Positions 1 to 7,346 of a stretch of DNA of 16,514 bases are shown here, in pieces. The stretch spans positions 1 to 16,514 of the forward strand of contig JBCDLN010000055.1 of assembly GCA_038745295.1 (NCBI GenBank). Reading direction: 5' to 3'. This stretch comes from Acuticoccus sp038745295 (lineage in GTDB: Bacteria > Pseudomonadota > Alphaproteobacteria > Rhizobiales > Amorphaceae). Within the stretch, counting starts at the first letter, position 1, and each line of letters begins with the position of its first letter. The translations under genes were made by a program, and so were the position numbers. Under the pieces are notes generated by a model. The model was not told the DNA's origin. It made no database searches and saw only the letters and a program-made list of their open reading frames with translations.

Positions 1-665
1 AGCACAGGCAAGGTCGGCTGATAGCCGCCAAGGAAGAAGGATCGCACAAAGTCATCAAACGACAGCAGCATACAAAAGACACCAGCACCGATGAGCGCGG
101 GGCGCAAATAGGCCAAGGTGACCCTGCAAAAGGCAACGAAACTATCTGCGCCAAGGTCTTTTGCAGCCTCCACTTGGCTTTTAGGCAGGGTAGAAAGCCG
201 CGCCATAACCACCAACGCCACAAAAGGCACGTTGTGGACGGTGTGCGCTAAGATGATCGCCATCATGCCTGGTTCGATTTCAAGAACTCTTGCAAATATC
301 CGAAGCGCAATGGCTGAGATAATCCCGGGCACCACCGCCGGAAGGCACATGATGGCGAACACGATCAACTTGCCGGGAAAGCGGTTGGGCCCCAGGAACG
401 TTGCCACCCAAGTGCCTATGATGAGCGAAAGAAGCGTGGAAGCCACCGCAATTGTCATCGAATAGCCAAAGGTGATGAGCACATCCTCATCGCTGAAAGC
501 GTCTTGATACCAACTCAGTGTCCAATTTTGGATCGGAAAGCCAATGAAACGGGAGTCCTTAAAGCCCATCACCACCATCAGGAGGAGCGGCACGAAAAGG
601 TAGACGACGAAGCCCCAAAAAATCATCGAGAGCGCGATGTGCGTTGCGCCGCGGCTCCCCCTCAC
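1..665 (-). CDS. ABC transporter permease, PotC-like (partial, runs off left edge)
   Basis: This is the second inner-membrane permease of a polyamine/opine-type ABC importer. The minus frame is open from a GTG at 665-663 to the window edge, giving 221 codons with no stop. Hydrophobic segments begin near residue 10 (a stretch with IFWGFVVYLFVP). Near the C-terminal part seen here is the EAA loop, EAAKDLGADSFVAFCRVTL, which docks the ATPase; a DDFVRSFFLGG stretch typical of PotC follows. The GTG start lies inside the stop of the upstream PotB-like gene (GTGA overlap, 662-665), so translation is probably coupled. The expected length is about 260-280 residues, so roughly 50 residues lie outside the window. 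Family assignment is firm; the substrate is unknown. Confidence 0.88.
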   Translation of the reverse strand, partial: MRGSRGATHIALSMIFWGFVVYLFVPLLLMVVMGFKDSRFIGFPIQNWTLSWYQDAFSDEDVLITFGYSMTIAVASTLLSLIIGTWVATFLGPNRFPGKLIVFAIMCLPAVVPGIISAIALRIFARVLEIEPGMMAIILAHTVHNVPFVALVVMARLSTLPKSQVEAAKDLGADSFVAFCRVTLAYLRPALIGAGVFCMLLSFDDFVRSFFLGGYQPTLPV

Positions 666-1636
666 GCCAGAATCCCCCGTCCGGAGCGGCCCATGAGCCG
701 CAAGAATATCCCCGTGATAGCAAGCGCTGTGACCAATAAAATGGTCGCAAATGCTGCACCCACAGGCCACTGATCACCAGCCACATGGAAGAAGCCGGCA
801 ATGGTCTCAGAAAACAGCGTCGTGTTGGGGCCGCCCAAAAGCACTGGCGTGGCGTAGTAGCCCGTGGACAGTAAGAAGACGAGAGTGGCCCCTGAAGCAA
901 TGCCATCGCGCGACAACGGCAACGTAATCCTCCAGAAACGGGACCAGGCACCTGCCCCAAGGTCAGCAGCCGATTCCAAAAGGTTGTTCGGGATCTTCTC
1001 CAGCGCCGAGTAGAGCGGCAACAGCATGTAAAGCGCTGTCAGATAGATGATCCCAAAGCCTAAGGAAAAGCGCGTGTACATAAATGGGATCGGCCGATCG
1101 ATCAGTCCAAGGGATTTCAGCGCAATATTCACCGCACCGTTGTTGCCCAGCAAAATCATGATGGCGTAGGTGCGAACAATTTCTCCCACCCAAAACGGGA
1201 TGAGGAGAAGGAGAAGATACAAGAGCTGATGATCCCTCTTCACGTGCTTTGCTAAGAAATACGCAATGGGATAGGTGATCACCAACGTGGAGATCGTCAG
1301 CACAAACGCAAACATAAGGGTGCGCATAAAGGCGATGACAAAGATATCATCGCCAAAGAACCGCAACCAATTATCGAAGGTGATGCGTGGCTCCACGCCA
1401 ACGGTGGGCGGATACGCATCCAGAAAACCAATGCGCACCATCTCAATGATGGGCCCAAGGTTCGCCACAAAAACCCAAAACACAGGAAAGAGTGCCAGAA
1501 CGAGGAGCTGACGTCGCGGGCTCGCAAAGATGATCCGCGAGAGCGCGCCGTAGATCGGCGAGCGCATCAAGATACCCCACCGGCTGCGACGGTCCGGTGA
1601 TGTCAAAGACCGTTCAGCTGGGGCAGACACATCCAT
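662..1636 (-). CDS. ABC transporter permease, PotB-like
   Basis: This is the first inner-membrane permease of the importer, 324 residues. It carries about six hydrophobic segments (roughly 44-66, 100-128, 138-163, 190-212, 248-268 and 290-312) and an EAA loop at about 221-242, ESAADLGAGAWSRFWRITLP, where the usual EAA reads ESA. The N-terminus has about 40 mostly polar residues before the first membrane span, longer than in E. coli PotB. The ATG at 1636 is preferred over an in-frame TTG at 1639 because GGAAGTGAG lies just upstream. It follows the binding-protein gene after about 120 bases that contain a strong hairpin, and its stop overlaps the PotC-like start. Family is clear from the motif and gene order; the substrate is not. 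Confidence 0.9.
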   Translation of the reverse strand: MDVSAPAERSLTSPDRRSRWGILMRSPIYGALSRIIFASPRRQLLVLALFPVFWVFVANLGPIIEMVRIGFLDAYPPTVGVEPRITFDNWLRFFGDDIFVIAFMRTLMFAFVLTISTLVITYPIAYFLAKHVKRDHQLLYLLLLLIPFWVGEIVRTYAIMILLGNNGAVNIALKSLGLIDRPIPFMYTRFSLGFGIIYLTALYMLLPLYSALEKIPNNLLESAADLGAGAWSRFWRITLPLSRDGIASGATLVFLLSTGYYATPVLLGGPNTTLFSETIAGFFHVAGDQWPVGAAFATILLVTALAITGIFLRLMGRSGRGILA

Positions 1637-1717
1637 CAAAGGCTCACTTCCAAATCACCCTTTGCCGATTTTGAACCGTTGGCGATCCCGTGAGGCACGT
1701 GGCAAGGGCCGGGTGCT

Positions 1718-1743
1718 CGCGGGCCGGTCAAGGTCGGCCCGCG
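1718..1743 (-). terminator. GC-rich hairpin between binding-protein and permease genes
   Basis: A perfect 9-bp inverted repeat, CGCGGGCCG (1718-1726) and CGGCCCGCG (1735-1743), with an 8-base loop. It lies 15 bases after the stop of the PotD-like gene. No T-run follows, so it is a poor intrinsic terminator. A hairpin here in a binding-protein/permease operon often protects the upstream message from 3' exonucleases or partly attenuates read-through, as in malE-malF. That role is inferred; the stem itself is plain in the sequence. Confidence 0.6.
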
Positions 1744-1757
1744 CAGCGGATGGGTCG

Positions 1758-2861
1758 TCAGTAGGCTTTCACCTCTTCCACGGCCGGATCGACGAGCCCA
1801 TACTTCATTTCGTTGGCTTCTGCGCGGAAGAACTGAAGCCCCTGCAACTCCTCTTCGGTGAACGATGCAGCGCGCTTTTCAAGATCCGTCAAGTATTCAT
1901 CAGCCCCGATAAAGGTGGAGATGAAGCCGGACGCTTTGGTCATAGCCGCGCCGATTTCAGGATTTGCAAGAACGGCATCAATGAGTTTGTAGGCATTGTC
2001 GGCGTTCGGACCATTTTCGGTGAGGCTCAATGTGTAGACAAACCCGTAGCTGCCCTCTTTAGGGATCGTCATGTCCACGGGAAACCCATCCATGATGAGC
2101 TTGGAAATGGGACCGCTCCATGCGTGGGCGACAATCACATCTTGGTTGACGAACATTTGCTGAATTTCAGCGCCAGAATCGTAGAACTTGCGCACCTGCG
2201 GCTTGTGCTCAATCAACAGATCTCGCGCTTCGTCCACCACTGCGGCCGCTTTGTCAGGATCGCCAAGATACTCCACCATGTTGCCGTCATAGCCAAGATA
2301 AAGCATCGCAATCGACATCATGTCTTGGATAATGTACGCGGTCTGACCCTTATACTCCGGATCAAACATAACGTCCCACGTGCCCACAGCCTCTTCCGGC
2401 ACCATTTCAGTGTTATAGGCCAGAACTTCAGCACCTGAGAGGATCGGCGCACCCCACTTCTCGCCTTTGATGGTGGCCCAGTCACTTTCGGAAAAGACAG
2501 GGTTGATGTTCTTCCAATTCTGTAACCGGCTTGTATCGAGCGGTGCGATCAGATCTGAATCGATGAATTGGCGGAAACGGTGTCCAGCAACTGTTACAAT
2601 ATCGGCGGTGGGGTTGGGTTGTTCAGCCGCCAAAAGGTTGAACTGCTTGCCTTGGTCATCCACCAGGCGGATGTTCACCTTGATCCCAGTCTCTTCCTCA
2701 AATTGTTCAACGAAATCATCAGGGAGGAAGTTCGCGTAGGTCCAAACATTGACCTCGCCCTCAGCTAAGGCCAGCGAGGCGCTGCACATCAGGAAAGCGC
2801 CGGCCAATCCGGCCAATCCACCGCGGCCCAAAGCCCGTCGCGTGATCGTCTTATCGGTCAT
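1758..2861 (-). CDS. Extracellular solute-binding protein of a spermidine/putrescine-type ABC importer (PotD-like)
   Basis: This periplasmic receptor delivers substrate to the PotB/PotC-like permeases. It has 367 residues. The N-terminus carries a twin-arginine-like signal (TRRALGRGG, residues 7-15), a hydrophobic stretch (about 16-33) and a likely cleavage site ALA-EG near residue 33. The mature start, EVNVWTYANFLPDDFVEQF then EEETGIKV, matches the opening of PotD-family proteins, and features such as LAYNTEMV and FVNQDVIVAHAWSG fit the family. The start is well supported by AGGAG six bases before the ATG. It lies 66 bases after the opine-dehydrogenase-like gene and has a hairpin on each side. 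Many members of this family bind amino acids, opines or other amines rather than polyamines, so the ligand is left open. Confidence 0.9.
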   Translation of the reverse strand: MTDKTITRRALGRGGLAGLAGAFLMCSASLALAEGEVNVWTYANFLPDDFVEQFEEETGIKVNIRLVDDQGKQFNLLAAEQPNPTADIVTVAGHRFRQFIDSDLIAPLDTSRLQNWKNINPVFSESDWATIKGEKWGAPILSGAEVLAYNTEMVPEEAVGTWDVMFDPEYKGQTAYIIQDMMSIAMLYLGYDGNMVEYLGDPDKAAAVVDEARDLLIEHKPQVRKFYDSGAEIQQMFVNQDVIVAHAWSGPISKLIMDGFPVDMTIPKEGSYGFVYTLSLTENGPNADNAYKLIDAVLANPEIGAAMTKASGFISTFIGADEYLTDLEKRAASFTEEELQGLQFFRAEANEMKYGLVDPAVEEVKAY

Positions 2862-2886
2862 CGTTGGCTCCTCTTTTGATTTGACT

Positions 2887-2911
2887 GGCGCTTACATGGG
2901 ACGCAAGCGCC
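2887..2911 (-). other. Inverted repeat upstream of the binding-protein gene
   Basis: A perfect 7-bp dyad, GGCGCTT (2887-2893) and AAGCGCC (2905-2911), with an 11-base spacer. It sits between the opine-dehydrogenase-like stop and the PotD-like ribosome-binding site. It could be a regulator operator, an RNA-processing or stabilising hairpin at the 5' end of the binding-protein message, or chance. There is no T-run in the direction of transcription, so I do not call it a terminator. Confidence 0.35.
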
Positions 2912-2927
2912 GTGCCGTGTTGGTGCT

Positions 2928-4040
2928 TTAGCTCTTGTCGGCAGAGTTTGCGGGGCTAAAGCCGTCTTCTGCAAGCTTTTCCAGTGTCTCGATGGGCATC
3001 GCGCCAAGGTCGAGGGCGGCGAAGAGGTCGTTCTGCGCCGCAAAATCCCGTCCGTAAAGCGCACTGAAAAGGTCAACGCCAGCCTGATGGAGGACCGCGG
3101 GCCGCCCGGTCATCGCGCCCAGCGTGACGGTGGCGGCAAGCCCATAGGGAACGTCCTCGGTCACGTAGCGGCTATCCGCTGTGGCGGGGCCAGTCCCGCC
3201 GCGCCCTTGCGCGTGCATCTGTTGGTTCATGGCGCTCACACTCGCCTCCGGCACATGGAAGGACAGGTGAAAATGCTCAAAAATCGTGCGCACCTTGAGG
3301 CCGAGGGCGCCGGCAATGGCAAGTCTTTCCCGGTCGAGCGCCTCAAGCAGCCGTCCCACATTCGGGGTGACGTTGGCCCCCTGGCTCCATGTCTCGCCCT
3401 GCTCCATACGGGTCATATTACACAGCGCAATCCCCATATGGTTTTGGGGGTTGAGGTTGCTGAGCTGAACCGCCAACAGCGCACCCTTGTCGTTAAAGCG
3501 CTCGCCAAAGAGTGTCGTGCACAGGCGCTGACCACGCTCGCTCTCCCGCGTAGGCAGGGTGGCGATGTCAACGCGGCTGCGCACCGTGTTGATGGCGACT
3601 GTGGAAGGTCCCTTGCGCCGTGCAGTCGCCACCGTGGTGCCCCACGCCACAATGGGAGGCTGGAGCCCGCGTGCTGCCAATAGTTTTGATAAATAGAGCG
3701 CGCCCAAAGCGGCATGGGAGCTGATGATGACAGGCTGATCGTCTTTGATGTGCGGCGCCAGCTGGTCCATGACAGTTTTGTGGCCGTAAGCGGGAAGCGC
3801 TAAGATCAGCGCATCAGCCTCGCACAGCGCAGCCGCTGAGGACGCTACGGCAGGGCTCACCGTTGCCGTCACCGCCCCTTCTGCCACAAGGGGTGCCCCG
3901 TTGCGAAACGCAGCCGTGCCTTCCCCCGACGGCGACCACAAAACCGCGCGGTGACCCGCCTCTTCCAGCAGCACAGCCACCGCCAGCGCGATGGCACCTG
4001 CACCCGCAATCCCCACCGTGATGGCTGTGCGATCAGCCAC
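2928..4040 (-). CDS. NAD/NADP octopine/nopaline dehydrogenase family protein
   Basis: A probable cytoplasmic NAD(P)-dependent oxidoreductase of 370 residues. Opine dehydrogenases reversibly join an amino acid or amine and a 2-oxo acid into a secondary amine. The N-terminal Rossmann motif GAGAIA (13-18) resembles the ketopantoate-reductase GAGAIG form. The C-terminal part fits the octopine-dehydrogenase domain: SNLNPQNH (194-201) with the candidate catalytic His201, EALDRERLAIAGALGL (233-248) and RYVTEDVPYGL (291-301) with an Asp (D296) as the likely partner. The usual His-Pro is His-Met here. The GTG start has AGGAG seven bases upstream. It sits between the flavoprotein (48-base gap) and the importer (66-base gap), suggesting use of the imported compound. 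A degradative direction and the substrate are inference. A ketopantoate reductase is less likely because of the C-terminal match. Confidence 0.82.
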   Translation of the reverse strand: MADRTAITVGIAGAGAIALAVAVLLEEAGHRAVLWSPSGEGTAAFRNGAPLVAEGAVTATVSPAVASSAAALCEADALILALPAYGHKTVMDQLAPHIKDDQPVIISSHAALGALYLSKLLAARGLQPPIVAWGTTVATARRKGPSTVAINTVRSRVDIATLPTRESERGQRLCTTLFGERFNDKGALLAVQLSNLNPQNHMGIALCNMTRMEQGETWSQGANVTPNVGRLLEALDRERLAIAGALGLKVRTIFEHFHLSFHVPEASVSAMNQQMHAQGRGGTGPATADSRYVTEDVPYGLAATVTLGAMTGRPAVLHQAGVDLFSALYGRDFAAQNDLFAALDLGAMPIETLEKLAEDGFSPANSADKS

Positions 4041-4088
4041 CGCTGTGCTCCTGAAGCGCCCCGTAACGCGTGGGGTTGCTCAAGACAC

Positions 4089-5582
4089 TCATTCGGCAGC
4101 GCGGATGCGTGGAAGGTCCGCAGTCGTCTCATCGTCAGGCCAAGGCGATGGGGTCCACTCGTCGCCTTGGAGCTCGGGCTTAGCGTAGTCCTTCAGCGCT
4201 TGGTAATGCACGTCAACATCTTCGCGGTAGAGATTGGCGGCAAGGGCGCGGGCAAGCCAGGCAGCCCCGTCACTCACCCCCGGAATGTCCCCGCTGACTT
4301 TACCCAGACTCACCGTCGCCCCGTAGTTGAAGGCGTGAATGTTGGACAGGAACGGCGCGGTCGCGTGATCGCGCGACTTAAAGGAAAAGTCAGCCGACAA
4401 ATACGGGAAGTTTTCCAGATCACCGTGGCGCTCATCGGCAGGCGGCATATACACATCGCGCCACAACAAGATCTTGTCGGCGGCACCTTCAAGCTCATCA
4501 CGCGCCAAGGGGTCGACGGTGAAGCCTGTCCCCAAAATCAGATAGTCAGCGTCGTAGTGGCTGCCGTCCGCCATCACAATGGACGCGGCGCCAGAGCGCT
4601 CGGTGACGGTCTCGATGGACTTGCCAAAATGGAAGCTTACGCTGGGATGCCGGCTTGCCCGCAGCGTGGAGCCTCGCGGCGCGGGCGTTTGTGTAACAAA
4701 CGAATAATGCATGAACCGCCAGCGCCACGCGTCTGACAGATCAGCGTAGCCGCTGGTAAAGCCGAACGAGCCGATCCCCATCATCTTGTTGATGGTGGGC
4801 ATCTCGTGGCGCCGGATCAAAAAGCGCACCTGTGCAGCACCAGCCTCGGCCGCCTCAGCCCCATTTTCTACCGCCGACGCGCCAACGCCCACAATGGCAA
4901 CGCGCTTACCCTTCAAAGGCGCAAAATCAATATCGTCTGAGGAATGCGCCCAGTAGCGCCGGGGAAGATCAGCCACAAATCTGGGGATCGTGGGGTAGCC
5001 GAGCCCGTCCCGTCCCGTTGCCATCACCACTTTGCGTGCAAGGATCGACGGCTCGCAGGCCCCAGGGCCGGACAGGGTCAGGCGCACAAGGTCCCCTTCC
5101 GGGGCGATGGTGTCGACGCTCACCTCGCTTTCCACAGGAATGGAGAGCACCTTTTTGTACCAGCGCAGATAATCCATCCACATGGTGCGGGGGATCTTGT
5201 CGAGCCGATCCCAAGATGGCTCGCCGAACTGGGCGGTGAACCAGGCCCTGAAGGTGAGTGAAGCCATGCCAAAGGCCGGGCCCACCAAGTGTTTGGGCGA
5301 GCGAAGGGTTTCCATCCGCGCATAGGTGACCCAGGGGCCCTCGAACCCTTCGGGCGCCTTATCAAGAATGCGAATATTGCGCATGCCGCCGCTCGTGAGC
5401 GCGAAATGCACCAAGAGGCCGCACATCCCCCCGCCGATGATGACGACGTCACACACCCTCTCACCGGAGACGATCCGTGGCGGCACCCAGTTTGCAGCAG
5501 GCCGCATCAGCATTTTGAGATCTTGCGCGACCGCAGAGTTCAACCGCTCAAGCCCCGTGCCGCTCACATTCGCCGTGTCCAT
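4089..5582 (-). CDS. FAD/NAD(P)-binding oxidoreductase, flavin-monooxygenase-like
   Basis: A two-dinucleotide-binding-domain flavoprotein of 497 residues. The FAD motif GGGMCG (50-55) follows VVII. A second Rossmann motif, GVGASAVENG (232-241), should bind NAD(P)H. ATG (188-190) and LGTGF (350-354) are typical linker motifs of flavin and N-hydroxylating monooxygenases. Just before the second site, RRYWAHSSDDIDF is placed like the monooxygenase fingerprint FxGxxxHxxx(Y/F), though it lacks the Phe-Gly. GGGGG lies four bases before the ATG. As first gene of the putative five-gene operon it probably acts on the imported compound or on the product of the opine-dehydrogenase-like enzyme. N-hydroxylase, Baeyer-Villiger-type and amine-oxidase-type activities are all possible; the flavoprotein class is secure, the reaction is not. 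Confidence 0.82.
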   Translation of the reverse strand: MDTANVSGTGLERLNSAVAQDLKMLMRPAANWVPPRIVSGERVCDVVIIGGGMCGLLVHFALTSGGMRNIRILDKAPEGFEGPWVTYARMETLRSPKHLVGPAFGMASLTFRAWFTAQFGEPSWDRLDKIPRTMWMDYLRWYKKVLSIPVESEVSVDTIAPEGDLVRLTLSGPGACEPSILARKVVMATGRDGLGYPTIPRFVADLPRRYWAHSSDDIDFAPLKGKRVAIVGVGASAVENGAEAAEAGAAQVRFLIRRHEMPTINKMMGIGSFGFTSGYADLSDAWRWRFMHYSFVTQTPAPRGSTLRASRHPSVSFHFGKSIETVTERSGAASIVMADGSHYDADYLILGTGFTVDPLARDELEGAADKILLWRDVYMPPADERHGDLENFPYLSADFSFKSRDHATAPFLSNIHAFNYGATVSLGKVSGDIPGVSDGAAWLARALAANLYREDVDVHYQALKDYAKPELQGDEWTPSPWPDDETTADLPRIRAAE

Positions 5583-5650
5583 GATGCCCCCAAGCCTTCA
5601 GCGGACGCGCTTCGTCAGCCCATCCCATCGCCCGCACTCGGGCGCATAAA

Positions 5651-5667
5651 CTGGCACCCTGTGCCAG
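5651..5667. promoter_or_regulatory. Perfect inverted repeat in the amn/flavoprotein intergenic region
   Basis: CTGGCAC, a 3-base spacer, then GTGCCAG, in the 142-base gap downstream of amn and upstream of the flavoprotein gene. In the direction of transcription it is followed by TTTAT, so it may be a short terminator for amn. It could equally be an operator for the flavoprotein/importer operon, whose promoter most likely lies in this gap. I could not identify convincing -35 and -10 boxes. Confidence 0.4.
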
Positions 5668-5724
5668 CGGCGGCAAGCGCCCCTTAGTCGCAAAACATAA
5701 CCTGGGGGATCTCCATCTGCACGC

Positions 5725-7257
5725 TTAACGGAACGGCGGCTCATCGAAACTGCGCAGCTTGCGGCTGTGAAGCATAGCTGCCCCATCCCGCCGCAGCATC
5801 TCGATGGCCCGAAACCCGATGCGCAGGTGCTCCGATATGGCGCGTTCATAAAAACTGTTTGCTGATCCGGGCAGCTTGATTTCGCCGTGCAGCGGTTTGT
5901 CGGAGACGCACAAAAGGGTGCCGTAGGGCACGCGAAAGCGGAAGCCATTGGCCGCCAACGTGGCGCTTTCCATGTCGATGGCGATGGCGCGGGCCTGGCC
6001 CAGCGTGCGCGCCTCTTCCGCAAAGCGCAGCTCCCAATTTCGGTCATCATGGGTGGCAACTGTGCCCGTGCGCAGCCGCTCCTTCAATCCCTCGCTCTCA
6101 CCCCCCATCACCTCAGCGGTGGCCGCGCTGAGCGCCAGTTGAATCTCAGCAATGGCCGGAATTGGAATGTCAGGCGGCAAGACCTCATCAAGCACATGAT
6201 CGCGGCGCAAATAGGCGTGCGCCAAAACATAGTCGCCCAGCCGCTGGCTATGGCGCAGCCCACCACAGTGGCCAATCATGATCCAGCATTGGGGCCGCAG
6301 CGTCGCCAAATGGTCGGTGATGGTTTTGGCGTTCGATGGGCCAACACCGATATTGATGAGGCTGATCCCCTGCCGTCCCTTTGCCGTCAGGTGATAGGCG
6401 GGCATCTGATGGCGCCGCCAGGGACCAGCATTCACCTGATCGGCAGCGCCCGCTTCATCGCCATGAACCCGCACCCCGCCGGGCGCCACCAGCTGATCGT
6501 AGTGATTGCTCTGCCGCAGCGTCTCCAAGCCAAGCTCGACAAACGCGTCCACGTAGCGGTGGTAGTTGGTGAAGAGGATGTACTCTTGGAAGTCGCCCGG
6601 GTCGGTGCCTGTGTAGTGCTTGAGCCGCTGGAGGGAATAGTCGGTGCGCAGCGCATCAAAAAGGGTGAGCGGCTTGGGGTCAGGCGCATGGGCCATCACC
6701 GCAATGCGTGCCCAGTCGCCATTGGCCACGCGGTCGTCGATCCGTGCAAGGTCGGGCACCGGAAAGAGCCGAGCCAGCGCCGATGGCAGGATCGCCTCAG
6801 CATCCACGCCAGCAGCACTTTCCAGCACAAACGAATAAGGGATTTCCACGTCGGACGGCCCGACTGCGATGGTCACCTCGTATCGGCTCAACAGAATATT
6901 CAGTTGCTCAATCAAGTATTCGGCAAAGAGCTGCGGCCTTGCAATGGCAGCCACATACCGACCCGGCGTAGAGATCTTGCCGAAGGCAGCCGAAAGGGGC
7001 GGCACCACTCCGTCGGGGTGGTAGGTCACCTCAAGGGCCGGATAGACAAATGCCCCAGGGCTGCGCACCGGCTCCACACCGTGGTGCACAAACGCGTCAA
7101 ACGCCTCGCGTAGCCGGTCAACACTTGATGCGTATCGCGCGGTCAGAAGGTCGACAGCCTCCTGCGCCGTTCCAACGGTTTGCCAGTGCGGCCTTTGCGG
7201 CAGAGCGGCGGCGCTGTCGGCAGTCATGACAAACGGTGCAATCCCCAAGAGCGGCAC
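5725..7257 (-). CDS. amn: AMP nucleosidase
   Basis: This enzyme hydrolyses AMP to adenine and ribose 5-phosphate in the cytoplasm, regulating adenylate levels and purine salvage. It has 510 residues from the GTG at 7257; E. coli Amn has about 484. An N-terminal AMP-nucleosidase domain (about 25-200) is followed by a phosphorylase-fold domain (about 295-490). The latter shows INIGVGPSNAKTITDHLA, MIGHCGGLR (327-335), GDYVLAHAYLRRDH, TVATHDDRNWELRF and AIDMESATLAANG; IDME (427-430) supplies the acidic residue of the nucleoside site. The alternative ATG at 7227 would give 500 residues; neither start has a strong ribosome-binding site. Gaps of 89 and 142 bases to its neighbours suggest a separate unit. 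Function is confident. Confidence 0.93.
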   Translation of the reverse strand: MPLLGIAPFVMTADSAAALPQRPHWQTVGTAQEAVDLLTARYASSVDRLREAFDAFVHHGVEPVRSPGAFVYPALEVTYHPDGVVPPLSAAFGKISTPGRYVAAIARPQLFAEYLIEQLNILLSRYEVTIAVGPSDVEIPYSFVLESAAGVDAEAILPSALARLFPVPDLARIDDRVANGDWARIAVMAHAPDPKPLTLFDALRTDYSLQRLKHYTGTDPGDFQEYILFTNYHRYVDAFVELGLETLRQSNHYDQLVAPGGVRVHGDEAGAADQVNAGPWRRHQMPAYHLTAKGRQGISLINIGVGPSNAKTITDHLATLRPQCWIMIGHCGGLRHSQRLGDYVLAHAYLRRDHVLDEVLPPDIPIPAIAEIQLALSAATAEVMGGESEGLKERLRTGTVATHDDRNWELRFAEEARTLGQARAIAIDMESATLAANGFRFRVPYGTLLCVSDKPLHGEIKLPGSANSFYERAISEHLRIGFRAIEMLRRDGAAMLHSRKLRSFDEPPFR

Positions 7258-7346
7258 GGCTTGGCGGCGCAGATACGCCTATGGCGTCGTGTCATGCACA
7301 CCAACCTCATCCCACAGCACCCTCATGCCAGCCTGGTCCACAGTCG

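Noticed and set aside
1662..2438. 258-codon plus-strand frame opposite the PotD-like gene
   Set aside because: Its sequence is His/Arg-rich and low in family signal; the opposite strand encodes a well-matched binding protein with a good ribosome-binding site.
5651..5667. Sigma-54 promoter suggested by TGGCAC
   Set aside because: Neither strand has GC at the required spacing after the GG element; the TGGCAC belongs to a perfect inverted repeat instead.
5887..7113. 408-codon plus-strand open frame opposite amn
   Set aside because: It is antisense to a clearly conserved AMP nucleosidase, has no recognisable domain, and arises from the GC-rich codon pattern of the real gene.
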